Positions 20,178 to 28,826 of a stretch of DNA of 40,471 bases are shown here, piece by piece. The stretch is from contig NZ_FUID01000030.1 of NCBI RefSeq assembly GCF_900163635.1, positions 1 to 40,471 on the forward strand, in the 5' to 3' direction. Under the pieces are notes generated by a model that saw nothing but the letters and a program-made list of their open reading frames with translations, had not been told where the DNA came from and ran no database searches. Within the stretch, counting starts at the first letter, position 1. Each line of letters starts with the position of its first letter. A program made the position numbers and the translations under genes. The DNA is from Leucobacter sp. 7(1) (GTDB lineage Bacteria > Actinomycetota > Actinomycetes > Actinomycetales > Microbacteriaceae).

Positions 20178-22340
20178 TTAGGAGAGGCCGCCGGCGCGCT
20201 GCACCTCGGCGAGGAGGGCGGCGTTCGACGCGGTCTCACGGATGCGCTTCGTCAGCTTATGCTCGGCGTCGTCGTCCTGCAGCGCCTCGCGCAGCAGGCC
20301 CAGCACGTTCGCCTCGTCAGCGCTCAGCATGGCGGTTGTGTTCGCCGTGCGCGACTTCGCGAGTGTGACGATCGGGGCGACGCCCGCGCGGGTCTTACCG
20401 ATGCGGATCTCGCTGTTCGCGACGCGGCGCGCTTCGCGGAGCAGGGTCTGATCCGCGGGCAATCCGGTGCCGTGCTGCGCGGTCGCGAGGATGGTGAGCG
20501 AGCCACCGTTCTCCACGTTCCGAGCCGCGGCGAGCAGCTTCATGATCTGACCGAGCGCGAACTCATCGATTTCGTCGTGAGCCGGTCGTGCCTGACCGTG
20601 CTGTGCCTGCGCGTACGCACGAGCGAAGCGGTTGAGCGAATCGATCAGCACGACAACGTCGTGGCCCAATTCCAGCATCCGCTTCGCACGCTCAATCGAG
20701 AGCTCGGCGACAGTGGCCTGGTCCTCGGCCGGACGGTCGAAGGAGGCCGCGACGACCTCGCCGCGCACCGTGCGCTCAAGGTGGGTGACGTCCTCGGGCT
20801 GTGCGTCAGCGAGCACGAGCATCAGGTGTGCCTCGGGCGCGTTCGCCCGGACCGCTTCGGCAAGCTCGGTGAGGATCGGGGCACCCGCGGTGCGTGCGGG
20901 GAGGACGATCAGTCCGCGCTGGCCCAGTCCGATCGGCGCCACGAGGTCGATCGCGCGACCGAGCGCCGCGGTGGGCGTGCCCTCGAGGCGCAGGCGCGTG
21001 TCGGGGTAGATCGGCGTCAGATCAGCGGCCTCAACCCGGTTCTCGGTCTCCTCGAGCGTGCGCCCGTTGACGGCATCGATCTTCACGATGGCGTTGTACT
21101 TCTGGCGGCTGCCCGACTCGCCCTCGCGGGGCTGGCGGATCGCGCCAACAACCGCGTCACCGCGGCGCAGGCCGTACTTCTTCACCTGACCGAGCGATAC
21201 GTACACATCGCTCGTACCCGGGAGGTAGCCGCTGGTGCGCACAAAAGCGTAGTTGTCGAGCACGTCGAGGATGCCAGCGATGGGCAACAGGACGTCGTCC
21301 TCGGTGAGCTCCGGCTCGAGATCATCGCCGGATCCGCGACGCTTACGGTCGCGCTGCCGGGTGCGGCTCGAGCGGCTCGAGTTTTCCGCGCCATTCTTGT
21401 CTGCCGGGCCGTTCTGCGAGCCCTGACCGTTCTGCCCGTTGTTCTGGCCGTTCTGGCCATTGTTCTGGCGGTTCTTCTCGCCGTTCTGCGACTGACCACG
21501 ACCGCGACCGGACTCCTCGGAGTCCGTGTCCTGCTCGGTCTGTTCTGCGGCCTCAGAGGTCTCGGCCTTTGCGCCACGGCCGCGTGCACGGCGGTTGCGG
21601 TTCGGCTTCTCGGACTCGCCAGCTGCGTCGCTCTTCGTGGCGTCGGCATCGGGCTTCACGGCGTCCGCCTGGGCAGCACCTGCTGCGGCCGTCTCGCCCT
21701 GGGCAGCGGTTGCCGACGCGTCGACGGCGGTCTCAGCCTGAGCAGCGGGAGCCTGGTCCGTGCTCGCCGAGGCCGCTGCGGCATCCGTGGGCTCGGTCTT
21801 GGCACGGCGGCTCCGGGTGCGCTTCACCGGCTCGGCGGGGGCCTCAACGGGGGCCTCGGCGGCGGGGGCTTCGGTCGTTGTGGCGTCAGCCGCGGGCACC
21901 TCGGTGCTCTCAGCGACGGCTACCTCGACAGGCTCAGCCTTCTTGCGGCTCCGAGTCGCGCGCTTCTTCGGCGCAGCCTCGGCTTCAGCAGCGGGTGCCT
22001 CAGCGACAGCGGTGTCTGCGGCGGGTGCCTCGGTGCCCTCAGCAGCGGGCGCCTCAGCAGGCTCAGCCTTCTTGCGGCTCCGAGTCGCGCGCTTCTTCGG
22101 CGCGGCCTCGGCTTCGGCAACGGGTGCCTCGGCAACGGCTGCCTCAACAGCAGGGGCCTCAGCAGCAGGGGCCACTGTGGTCTCAGGGGCGGGTGTCTCC
22201 GCTGCGGGTGCAGCGAGGACGGCCGCCGCCTCCGCCGTTGCGCCAGCGGCTGCGCTGACACGACGCGAGGCGCGACGGCGCGGAGCCGGCGTTTCCTCGC
22301 TTGCGGCGGGAGTGTTCTGGTCTTCTACGTTGGATTCCAC
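20178..22340 (-). CDS. rho: Rho-family protein with degenerate ATPase site (transcription termination factor Rho homologue)
   Basis: 720-aa protein at the canonical rho locus (thrB-rho-prfA). The start is GTG at 22340 after AAGGAAGAAAC. Residues 1-340 are disordered: Ala/Glu/Lys/Arg-rich, with two copies of KKRATRSRKKAEP and a Gln/Asn/Gly-rich stretch. The OB-fold RNA-binding domain (about 350-425) is well kept (DNYAFVRTSGYL, DVYVS, GLRRGDAV). The ATPase domain aligns along its length, but where Rho has the P-loop PPKAGKT this protein has PARTAGAP (481-488). DERP is DAQP (512-515), and the GGVD Q-loop and the GTGN/GTRKEE R-loop region are absent. Walker B Asp567 (VVVLIDSLNRF) remains. No frame change restores the motifs. 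It should bind RNA, but normal ATP-driven translocation seems impossible. Confidence 0.93.
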   Translation of the reverse strand: MESNVEDQNTPAASEETPAPRRRASRRVSAAAGATAEAAAVLAAPAAETPAPETTVAPAAEAPAVEAAVAEAPVAEAEAAPKKRATRSRKKAEPAEAPAAEGTEAPAADTAVAEAPAAEAEAAPKKRATRSRKKAEPVEVAVAESTEVPAADATTTEAPAAEAPVEAPAEPVKRTRSRRAKTEPTDAAAASASTDQAPAAQAETAVDASATAAQGETAAAGAAQADAVKPDADATKSDAAGESEKPNRNRRARGRGAKAETSEAAEQTEQDTDSEESGRGRGQSQNGEKNRQNNGQNGQNNGQNGQGSQNGPADKNGAENSSRSSRTRQRDRKRRGSGDDLEPELTEDDVLLPIAGILDVLDNYAFVRTSGYLPGTSDVYVSLGQVKKYGLRRGDAVVGAIRQPREGESGSRQKYNAIVKIDAVNGRTLEETENRVEAADLTPIYPDTRLRLEGTPTAALGRAIDLVAPIGLGQRGLIVLPARTAGAPILTELAEAVRANAPEAHLMLVLADAQPEDVTHLERTVRGEVVAASFDRPAEDQATVAELSIERAKRMLELGHDVVVLIDSLNRFARAYAQAQHGQARPAHDEIDEFALGQIMKLLAAARNVENGGSLTILATAQHGTGLPADQTLLREARRVANSEIRIGKTRAGVAPIVTLAKSRTANTTAMLSADEANVLGLLREALQDDDAEHKLTKRIRETASNAALLAEVQRAGGLS
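21931..22103. repeat. Exact 44-bp direct repeat inside the rho N-terminal region
   Basis: Two identical 44-bp segments, 21931-21974 and 22060-22103, are 129 bp apart start to start. They encode the Lys/Arg-rich block KKRATRSRKKAEP and its flank. A more diverged third copy (VKRTRSRRAKTEPTD) is encoded near 21800-21845. In-frame copies imply recombination could add or remove blocks of 43 residues without breaking the frame. Confidence 0.88.
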
Positions 22341-22562
22341 GTTTCTTCCTTTCGGAACTCCGCAGGAACCGCGGGCACTCAAGGCCACGCGCTCCCGAGA
22401 GGGTGCACATCATGTGCGTCGGGATCACCGGACACTCGCGTCACGGTGAGGAAAACGATCCACACTCCGCGGCCACAAAGGTGTGACGGTTGCGAGCTCC
22501 GAGGAACTCACACCGAAACCATCCCGGCCGCGGGCATCCGACGCACTCGATGAGTGCGCCGA
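22341..22562. other. Intergenic gap between thrB and rho
   Basis: 222 bp without a gene. It holds the rho leader, a small palindrome GCACATCATGTGC near 22403, an inverted pair GGTGTGA/TCACACC (about 22476-22515) and a weak 7-bp hairpin CGCACTC/GAGTGCG just after the thrB stop. No clear promoter consensus for rho is seen. A long leader is expected because rho genes are often autoregulated. Confidence 0.5.
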
Positions 22563-23498
22563 CTACGCGGGGATCTCCTCCACTGTAGCACCCTTGGTGT
22601 CCACTGCGAGGAGGAGCACACGCCAATCCGGGTGTGCCTGAGCGACAAGATCCGCCGCAGCCTGCCGCTCCGCGGGGCCCGGCGAAAGCACCAGGATCGA
22701 CGGGCCAGCACCGGAAACGACAGCCGGATGGCCGGCGGCGCGCAGCTCACGGATCAGGTCACGCGTGGCGGGCATCGCATCACCGCGGTAGTCCTGGTGC
22801 AGCCGGTCCTCGGTGGCCTGCATGAGGAGTTCCGGGCTCTGGGTCAACGCTGCAATGAGCAACGCCGAGCGCGACACGTTGAATACGGCATCCTCGTGCG
22901 GCACCTGCTCCGGCTGCAAGCTGCGTGCGAGCTCCGTGGACATCGTAAAGCTCGGCACAAGCACAAGCGGTGCAACACCGCGGTGCACAAGAAGGCGCTT
23001 AAACTGCGGGCCGTCATCGGTCGACCACGCGATCGTGAGCCCGCCGAAGAGCGCGGGGGCCACGTTATCGGGATGACCCTCAAGCTCGGTCGCAAACGCA
23101 AGCAGCTGTGCCTCGGTGAGTTCGACGGGCGATGCAGGGTCGCTCGCGAGCAGGCCCGCGGCGATCATCACGCCCGCGACGATTGCAGAACCCGAGGACC
23201 CCATGCCTCGGCCGTGCGGGATCCGGTTGGTGGCGTCGAGGTTGAGGCCGGGCAGTTCCCGGCCCAGGCGCTCGTACACGTGCGCGGCGGAGCGCACCAC
23301 GAGGTTCGAGGCATCCGTCGGGACCTCCCCCGCGCCAACGCCGGTCACGCTGACGGTCGCGCCGGGCTCCGGGCGCGTCACCGCGGTCAGGTCGTCGCCG
23401 TAGGCGAGGGCGATACCGAGCGTGTCGAAGCCGGGGCCGAGGTTGGCGCTCGTCGACGGGACGTGAACGCGGACGGCGCGAGTCGCTGCGCCGCTCAT
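22563..23498 (-). CDS. thrB: Homoserine kinase
   Basis: GHMP-family kinase, 311 aa, that phosphorylates homoserine in threonine synthesis. Motifs: VHVPSTSANLGPGFDTLG at the N-terminus, the ATP-binding PHGRGMGSSGSAIVAG, and HPAVVSGAGPSILVL as GHMP motif 3. Its ATG overlaps the hom stop (ATGA, 23498-23495), so translation is coupled. Threonine synthase (thrC), often placed between hom and thrB in actinobacteria, is not in this cluster. Confidence 0.96.
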   Translation of the reverse strand: MSGAATRAVRVHVPSTSANLGPGFDTLGIALAYGDDLTAVTRPEPGATVSVTGVGAGEVPTDASNLVVRSAAHVYERLGRELPGLNLDATNRIPHGRGMGSSGSAIVAGVMIAAGLLASDPASPVELTEAQLLAFATELEGHPDNVAPALFGGLTIAWSTDDGPQFKRLLVHRGVAPLVLVPSFTMSTELARSLQPEQVPHEDAVFNVSRSALLIAALTQSPELLMQATEDRLHQDYRGDAMPATRDLIRELRAAGHPAVVSGAGPSILVLSPGPAERQAAADLVAQAHPDWRVLLLAVDTKGATVEEIPA

Positions 23499-24805
23499 GC
23501 GTTGCCCTCGAGCCGCAGCACGCTGGTGACCTCGAGCACGAGGTCCGAGGCGCGCAGGGCCTCGACCATCGCAGCCAAGTCGGCTTCGCGAGCCACGTGG
23601 GTGCCGATGACGAGGGCGGCGCGGCCCTCCTGGTCCTGAGACACTGTCTGTTCAACGCTTGCCGCCGATACCCCGTGCTCGGCGAGAATGCCCGCGATAC
23701 CCGCGAGAACACCCGGCTGATCGTGCACGTCAAGCATCACCTGATAGGCCGTGTTGACCTCGCCCACGGGGAGAATCGGGAGCTCCGCGTGCAGCGAGCC
23801 CGGGATCCCGGGGCCGCCGATGACGTGGCGGCGCGCGGCCGACACAAGATCACCGAGCACGGCTGACGCGGTCTCTGCCCCGCCCGCGCCCGCGCCGTAG
23901 AACATGAGTTCGCCGGCGGCTTCCGCCTCCACGAACACCGCGTTCTTCCCGCCATAGACCGCGGCGAGCGGGTGATCGCGGCGGATCAGCGCCGGGTAGA
24001 CTCGGGCCGACACTCCCGCGACGCCGTCACTCGACGTGATGCGCTCGGCGATCGCGAGCAGCTTGATGACGTAGCCCGCGTGCTTCGCGGCCTCAATCTG
24101 CGCGAGTGTGATGTTCGAGATACCTTCGCGGTGGACCGACTCGACCGGCATCTCGGTGTGGAAAGCGATGCTCGCGAGGATCGTCGCTTTCTGCGCGGCA
24201 TCGAAGCCCTCAACATCGAGCGTGGGATCGGCTTCCAAGTAGCCGAGCTCCGCGGCGACCCGCATGGCATCTTCGGCGCTATCGCCGAAGCGGTCCATCC
24301 GGTCGAGGATGTAGTTCGTGGAACCGTTCACGATCCCCAGCACGCGCGTGATGTGGTCTCCCGCGAGGCTTTCGCGCAGCGGGCGCAGGATCGGGATGGC
24401 GGCAGCGACGGCAGCTTCGTAGGACAGCTGGGCACCCACCTGCTCGGCGGCGTCCGCGAGCTCGCGGCCATGCTCGGCGATGAGAGCCTTGTTCGCGGTG
24501 ACCACGTCGGCACCGCCCTGCAGCGCCTGCAGGATCAGCGTGCGGGCCGGCTCAATGCCACCCATCAGCTCAATCACGATGTCGGCGCTCTGCACGAGAC
24601 GCTCGGCGTCGGTCGTGAAGAGTTCCTGCGGCAGCTCGACGTCGCGCTTCGCGTTCACGTCGCGCACCGCGATGCCGGCGAGCGTCAGCCGCGCCCCGAT
24701 GCGGGCGGCAAGTTCCTCCCCGTGTTCGAGGATGAGTCTGGCCGTCTGCGCGCCGACCGAGCCGCAGCCCAGCAGCGCAACGCGGAGATCGCGGTATCCG
24801 TTCAC
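23495..24805 (-). CDS. hom: Homoserine dehydrogenase
   Basis: NAD(P)H-dependent enzyme, 436 aa, that reduces aspartate semialdehyde to homoserine. The nucleotide fold is VALLGCGSVGAQTARLI, the catalytic region includes GIVNGSTNYILDRM and ELGYLEADPTLDVEGFDAAQ, and the C-terminal ACT domain begins near YQVMLDVHDQPGVLAGIAGI. The ACT domain implies feedback control, probably by threonine. The GTG start overlaps the lysA stop (GTGA). It forms a lysA-hom-thrB unit, joining the lysine and threonine branches from aspartate. Confidence 0.97.
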   Translation of the reverse strand: MNGYRDLRVALLGCGSVGAQTARLILEHGEELAARIGARLTLAGIAVRDVNAKRDVELPQELFTTDAERLVQSADIVIELMGGIEPARTLILQALQGGADVVTANKALIAEHGRELADAAEQVGAQLSYEAAVAAAIPILRPLRESLAGDHITRVLGIVNGSTNYILDRMDRFGDSAEDAMRVAAELGYLEADPTLDVEGFDAAQKATILASIAFHTEMPVESVHREGISNITLAQIEAAKHAGYVIKLLAIAERITSSDGVAGVSARVYPALIRRDHPLAAVYGGKNAVFVEAEAAGELMFYGAGAGGAETASAVLGDLVSAARRHVIGGPGIPGSLHAELPILPVGEVNTAYQVMLDVHDQPGVLAGIAGILAEHGVSAASVEQTVSQDQEGRAALVIGTHVAREADLAAMVEALRASDLVLEVTSVLRLEGNA

Positions 24806-26232
24806 TTGGTTGCTCCGTTCGTGGTGGGGGTAAATACGGGTGCGTCCTGGACACTCTTCGCGAGGAGTTCCGCCTCAGTGTCACCGCGCACGATGATGCG
24901 GGCTGAGCCGCCAGAAATCGCCACGACCGGGGGCCGGGGCACGTAGTTGTAGTTGCTCGCGAGCGCCCAGCAGTAGGCGCCTGTCGCGGCGACCGCGAGG
25001 GTGTCGCCGGGCCGGACATCGCCCGGGAGCACATCGCGCTGCACGACGATGTCGCCAGACTCGCAGTGCTTGCCGACGACGCGCACCAGCGCCGGAGCCG
25101 CGTCGCTCGCCCGGTTCGCGATGCGGACCTGGTAGTCGGCACCGTAGAGGGCGGGGCGTGCGTTGTCGCTCATGCCGCCGTCGACGCTCACGTAGAGCCG
25201 CTCGCTGAAGCCGAGATCCGCCGGATCCGCCGCTGCATCGCTGCCCGCGAGTTGCACGGTCTTCGTGGTGCCGACTGTGTACAGCGTCACTCCCGCCTGC
25301 CCGATGATGCCGCGGCCCGGCTCGAAGGCCAGGTGTGGCACTGCGATCCCGGCCTCAGCCGCGGTCTCAGCGACGATGTCCGCGAGCTCGCGTGCCACGT
25401 CCGCGATCGCGGGGGCCTCGTCCGCGGCGGCGCTCGTATAGGCGATGCCGAAGCCACCGCCGAGGTTCAACTCCGGAATGTCGCGCCCGGTGAGGCGTGC
25501 GAGCTCCGGGTACACACCGAGCAGCCGACGGGCGGACTCGCGGAAACCGTCGGTCGCAAAGATCTGCGAGCCGATGTGGCAGTGCAGACCAACGAAATCG
25601 AGCGACTCGTGCTGCAAAATGTCACTCACGAGGCGCGGGGCCTCCGCGAGCGGCTGCCCAAACTTCTGGTCCTCGTGCGAGGTGGCGAGGAAATCGTGGG
25701 TGGAAGCGTGCACGCCGCTGTTCACCCGGAGGCGCACCCGCTGCTGCACCCCGGCCGCCGCGGCGGCACGCGCCACGCGCTCGGTTTCCCACTCGCTGTC
25801 GAGGATGATTGTGCCCACGCCCGCGGCGACAGCTCGCGCGATCTCGGCCTCGGACTTGTTGTTGCCGTGGAAGCCGATCAGGGCGGGGTCGACGCCCGCG
25901 GCGAGCGCCACCGCGAGCTCTCCCCCGCTGGCCACATCAATCGCGAGCCCCTCTTCGGCCATCCAGCGCGCCACTTCGATGCAGAGGAACGCCTTGGTCG
26001 CGTAGTAGACGGTGGCGGCTGTGCCGATGCGCGCGGCCTCGCGCTGCAGGGCGGTGCGCACCTCAACGGCGCGGGCGCGAGCGGCGTCCTCGTCAACCAC
26101 ATAGAGCGGGGAGCCGAACTCCGCCGTCAGCGCAGTGGCCCGGATCTCGCCGAGCTTGAGCTCGCCGCAGGAACTGCCGCGGCGGGCGGTCGGGGGAAAG
26201 ACGCGCGGGTCGATCGTGTTGGTGGTGTCCAT
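24802..26232 (-). CDS. lysA: Diaminopimelate decarboxylase
   Basis: PLP enzyme, 476 aa, last step of lysine synthesis (meso-DAP to lysine). The PLP lysine is in VYYATKAFLC, with HCHIGSQIF, ELNLGGGFGIAY, FEPGRGIIG and the dimer-active-site HCESGDI motif. An N-terminal extension of about 35 residues before LYVVDEDAARARA is typical of actinobacterial LysA. The start ATG at 26232 follows AGGAG by 7 nt; the frame is open further upstream without signals. It heads the lysA-hom-thrB operon. Confidence 0.97.
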   Translation of the reverse strand: MDTTNTIDPRVFPPTARRGSSCGELKLGEIRATALTAEFGSPLYVVDEDAARARAVEVRTALQREAARIGTAATVYYATKAFLCIEVARWMAEEGLAIDVASGGELAVALAAGVDPALIGFHGNNKSEAEIARAVAAGVGTIILDSEWETERVARAAAAAGVQQRVRLRVNSGVHASTHDFLATSHEDQKFGQPLAEAPRLVSDILQHESLDFVGLHCHIGSQIFATDGFRESARRLLGVYPELARLTGRDIPELNLGGGFGIAYTSAAADEAPAIADVARELADIVAETAAEAGIAVPHLAFEPGRGIIGQAGVTLYTVGTTKTVQLAGSDAAADPADLGFSERLYVSVDGGMSDNARPALYGADYQVRIANRASDAAPALVRVVGKHCESGDIVVQRDVLPGDVRPGDTLAVAATGAYCWALASNYNYVPRPPVVAISGGSARIIVRGDTEAELLAKSVQDAPVFTPTTNGATK

Positions 26233-26531
26233 CTGGGGCTCCTGGGGTGGGATACGTCGTGGTCGTCTGCGCTCGCGGCGCTGCAACGGGCAGCGCGTGG
26301 CGAGCGGACCCGGATTGGGCCCTGAAGCCGTGCGAACGGAGCATGCTGCTCAGAACGAACCCGTCCAGCTTAGCGTGCGGCGTATGCCCGTTGCGCAGTG
26401 TGACAGGCTGAAATTCCCACACAGCAAACCCCCAGATTTTTCTAATTCTGTGCGACGATCGGTCTCAGGAGACGCCGGGGTACTCTGCTCGGGCGCTCCC
26501 GCAGGAACCGATGCGTAAAGGGGAACGAGTC
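26233..26531. other. Divergent intergenic region lysA / membrane protein
   Basis: About 299 bp with no gene. A less GC-rich stretch (26405-26450) probably holds the promoters. TAAGCT on the minus strand near 26371 could be a lysA -10, and TACTCT (26481-26486) a plus-strand -10, but neither has a convincing -35. A small palindrome GTCTCAGGAGAC lies at 26463-26474. I see no riboswitch fold. Confidence 0.4.
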
Positions 26532-27278
26532 ATGGACGGTTTCATCGAAGACTTCTTCAAGGGGCGCGACACCGGTCTGGTCATTGACTGGACGCAGATG
26601 CCGACGTACAACACAATCATGGCCATCGCTGCCGGTGCGGGCCTCATCTTCATGTTCATGCTGGGGCGCGCCCTGATCAAGGACACGGACTTCCGGGCCG
26701 AGGGCTGGGCGCTGACCGCCGGAGTACTCGGCTTCATTCTCACCACGACCGGCCTGCACATGACACTCGTGTGGCCGTTCGCGATGTACTTCCCGTTCGA
26801 CAACATCGTCTTCGGGGAGACGAGCCTCGGGCTCGGCGTTCTCCTCCTGGCGGCAGCGCTCTTCCTGTGGAAGCGCGGAGATCAGATCGTCAACGCGGAG
26901 GATCGCGCCGCCGAGGCCGCCGCCATTGCCAAGCCACTTGGCATCTTTATCGTCGGACTGGGGCTCGCGCTCTTTGGTATTGCGCTCGCCGGGCTCCTAT
27001 TCCAGCTCTTTGCCGCACCGGCGGATGAGCCGATCTCAGGCATCGTTGCAGACTTCCCCGCGATCGAGGCGACCTTCATGTCCCTGCTCTTCGCGCTCAT
27101 CGGCCTCGGGGCAGTACTCTTCCCCGCGGCACTCCGCGGATTCTCCTCCCAGCGGCCGCTCTCCGGTGCCGCGAAGCTCGTTGGCTGGCTGTGGCTGATC
27201 ACCGGCATCATCTTCCTGCTGTTCGGCGCGATGAACTTCTACACTCACATCGGCCTGATTGTGAACACGATGCAGTAA
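26532..27278 (+). CDS. Multi-pass membrane protein (DUF981-like)
   Basis: 248 aa with about seven hydrophobic helices, at roughly residues 27-46, 58-77, 80-95, 98-113, 130-158, 180-200 and 217-237. It begins MDGFIEDFFKGRDTGLVIDW; helix-adjacent motifs TGLHMTLVWPF and NFYTHIGLIVN resemble the DUF981 family of predicted membrane proteins, an assignment I hold with moderate certainty. The ATG at 26532 lies 8 nt after AAAGGGG. An in-frame ATG seven codons earlier is less well placed. It stands alone, ended by a strong terminator shared with the convergent permease. Function unknown. Confidence 0.8.
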   Translation: MDGFIEDFFKGRDTGLVIDWTQMPTYNTIMAIAAGAGLIFMFMLGRALIKDTDFRAEGWALTAGVLGFILTTTGLHMTLVWPFAMYFPFDNIVFGETSLGLGVLLLAAALFLWKRGDQIVNAEDRAAEAAAIAKPLGIFIVGLGLALFGIALAGLLFQLFAAPADEPISGIVADFPAIEATFMSLLFALIGLGAVLFPAALRGFSSQRPLSGAAKLVGWLWLITGIIFLLFGAMNFYTHIGLIVNTMQ

Positions 27279-27296
27279 TTCCGGTCGGATACACCG

Positions 27297-27339
27297 CAAC
27301 GGCGGGTCGGCCACACAGTGTGTGGCCGACCCGCCGTTG
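27297..27339. terminator. Bidirectional terminator between convergent genes
   Basis: An almost fully symmetrical 43-nt hairpin, arms 27297-27317 and 27319-27339 (CAACGGCGGGTCGGCCAC core), tip CACAGTGTG. It lies between the DUF981-like gene and the convergent permease gene. There is no long T-run on either side, but stem length and position make it a terminator. Confidence 0.8.
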
Positions 27340-27360
27340 TGACTGATGCGGGGAACGCGG

Positions 27361-28788
27361 TTACCCCACGCCCTCCAGCATCTCGGTGTGCGTGTTGCCC
27401 ACGCGCGCCAGGACCTCAGGGCGATTTCGCTTCACCCACCAAAAGCGCAGGAACGCCGCCAGCATTGTCGCCGCGAACAGGTACGGGATCACGTTGATCG
27501 GGAACACCGGGACAGGCCACACGTTTGCGAAGAACACGTATCCCATTGCCACGACGGCGACGACGGCACAGAGCCACACGAGTCGGTTCGGGATCCCGGC
27601 CCGCGTCGTGTACACCACTCCGGCGATGGCGACGAGGGCGTACGCGACCATGTACCCGTAGGTGCCGTAGGTGTCCACCCACACCACGATGTCCATCGGG
27701 TGTGTGCCAGCGAGCAGCAGGATGACATCGAGCACAATCGCGGCGGGGCCGGCGATCAGCAAAACGCGGTGCGGCGTGAGGTGCTGCTCGTGCGTGCGGC
27801 CAAAGCGCTCGGGCATGATGCCCTCCTTGCCCATCACGTACACGATGCGCCCCACAACGTTCAGCGGCGCAACAACTACGGCGAAGAACGAAGCTGCAAC
27901 GCCGAACACAAGCACGGGGGCAAACCAGCCCGGCATACCGATGCGCTCGTTGATTGCCTGCAGCGGGCTCGCCACAGTGCCGAGGTCATCGCCGAGCACC
28001 GCGATCTGGGTGTACGCCGCGAACACGTAGAGCACGCCCACAACAACGGCGCTCCACATGATGGCGCGCGGGATCGCGGTGTGCGGGTTGCGCGCCTCGC
28101 GGCCGAGCGCATCCGCGGAAGAGAACCCGACAAAGCCGAGAATACCGAGCACCATACCCGCGGCAACGCCCTGGAACGGCACGCCCTCAAACGAGAACTG
28201 GGCGGGATCCCACGCGTCCGGGCCGAGCCACACAAGCGCGGTCACCAGCAGCACCAGGATGATCGCGACAGAGGCAAGCTCCAGCACCAACGAAACTCGG
28301 GCGGAGATCCGGATCCCGCGAATTGTGAAGAAGGTCGCGAGGCCACCGATGACAACCGCGAGGCCGATCAGCCAACCCGTGCTGTCGGCGCTGTGAATGC
28401 CGAAGATCCGCAGCAGATCCGACATATAGGACACGGCGCCGCCGAGCGAACCGGCTGCGATGCCCCAGGATCCGATGAGCAGCGCCGTTCCCGCGGCGAA
28501 TGCGCCTGTCGGCCCCAGCCCCTTCGACACGTACGTGTAGAGCGATCCGGCGGAGGCGTGACGGCGCGCAAACATCGAGATGATGTAGCCGACACAGAGG
28601 ATCACGATTGTGGCGAGCACAAATGCGAACATCGTGCCGTTGCCTGCCCCGAGGAAAATCGAGGCGGCGGTGAAGGCGATGACGGCGCTCGGCGCGATGT
28701 TGGCGATTGCCTGGGCCGCAAGTTCGGGCCCGGACATCACCCCCTCGCGGAGGCCGGCGTCGACCTTGCGTTCGGTTGTCTGAGTCAT
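27361..28788 (-). CDS. APC-family amino acid/amine permease
   Basis: 475-aa membrane transporter with about twelve helices. The N-terminal APC signature is clear (LAAQAIANIAPSAVIAFTAA, then helix 2-3 and RRHASAGSLYTYVSKGLGPT). SFEGVPFQGVAAGMVLGILGF and FVGFSSADALGREARNPHTA are the usual helix 6 substrate-site region. It lies 38 bp downstream of the alcohol dehydrogenase in the same direction, so the two are probably one operon. Substrate unknown; an amine or amino alcohol that yields an aldehyde or alcohol intermediate would fit the partner enzyme. Confidence 0.9.
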   Translation of the reverse strand: MTQTTERKVDAGLREGVMSGPELAAQAIANIAPSAVIAFTAASIFLGAGNGTMFAFVLATIVILCVGYIISMFARRHASAGSLYTYVSKGLGPTGAFAAGTALLIGSWGIAAGSLGGAVSYMSDLLRIFGIHSADSTGWLIGLAVVIGGLATFFTIRGIRISARVSLVLELASVAIILVLLVTALVWLGPDAWDPAQFSFEGVPFQGVAAGMVLGILGFVGFSSADALGREARNPHTAIPRAIMWSAVVVGVLYVFAAYTQIAVLGDDLGTVASPLQAINERIGMPGWFAPVLVFGVAASFFAVVVAPLNVVGRIVYVMGKEGIMPERFGRTHEQHLTPHRVLLIAGPAAIVLDVILLLAGTHPMDIVVWVDTYGTYGYMVAYALVAIAGVVYTTRAGIPNRLVWLCAVVAVVAMGYVFFANVWPVPVFPINVIPYLFAATMLAAFLRFWWVKRNRPEVLARVGNTHTEMLEGVG

Positions 28789-28826
28789 GTCAGTTCAAGG
28801 GTCTTTTCTCTGCGTTGAGTGATGGA

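Noticed and set aside
20877..20903. Loss of the Rho P-loop as a compensated frameshift
   Set aside because: Reading the other two frames on the minus strand does not give AGKT, and the flanking residues align in frame on both sides, so substitution rather than frameshift explains it.
19926..22553. Very long open frame on the plus strand opposite rho
   Set aside because: It is an antisense shadow of a GC-rich gene with low-complexity codons; its product is Leu/Gly/Arg-rich and shows no family motifs, while the minus strand is clearly Rho.
26233..26531. Lysine riboswitch or T-box before lysA
   Set aside because: No conserved core sequence or long structured leader could be recognised; the gap is short and shared with a divergent gene.
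27346..28818. His/Arg/Glu-rich open frame opposite the APC permease
   Set aside because: Typical mirror of a membrane protein in high-GC DNA; no independent signals.
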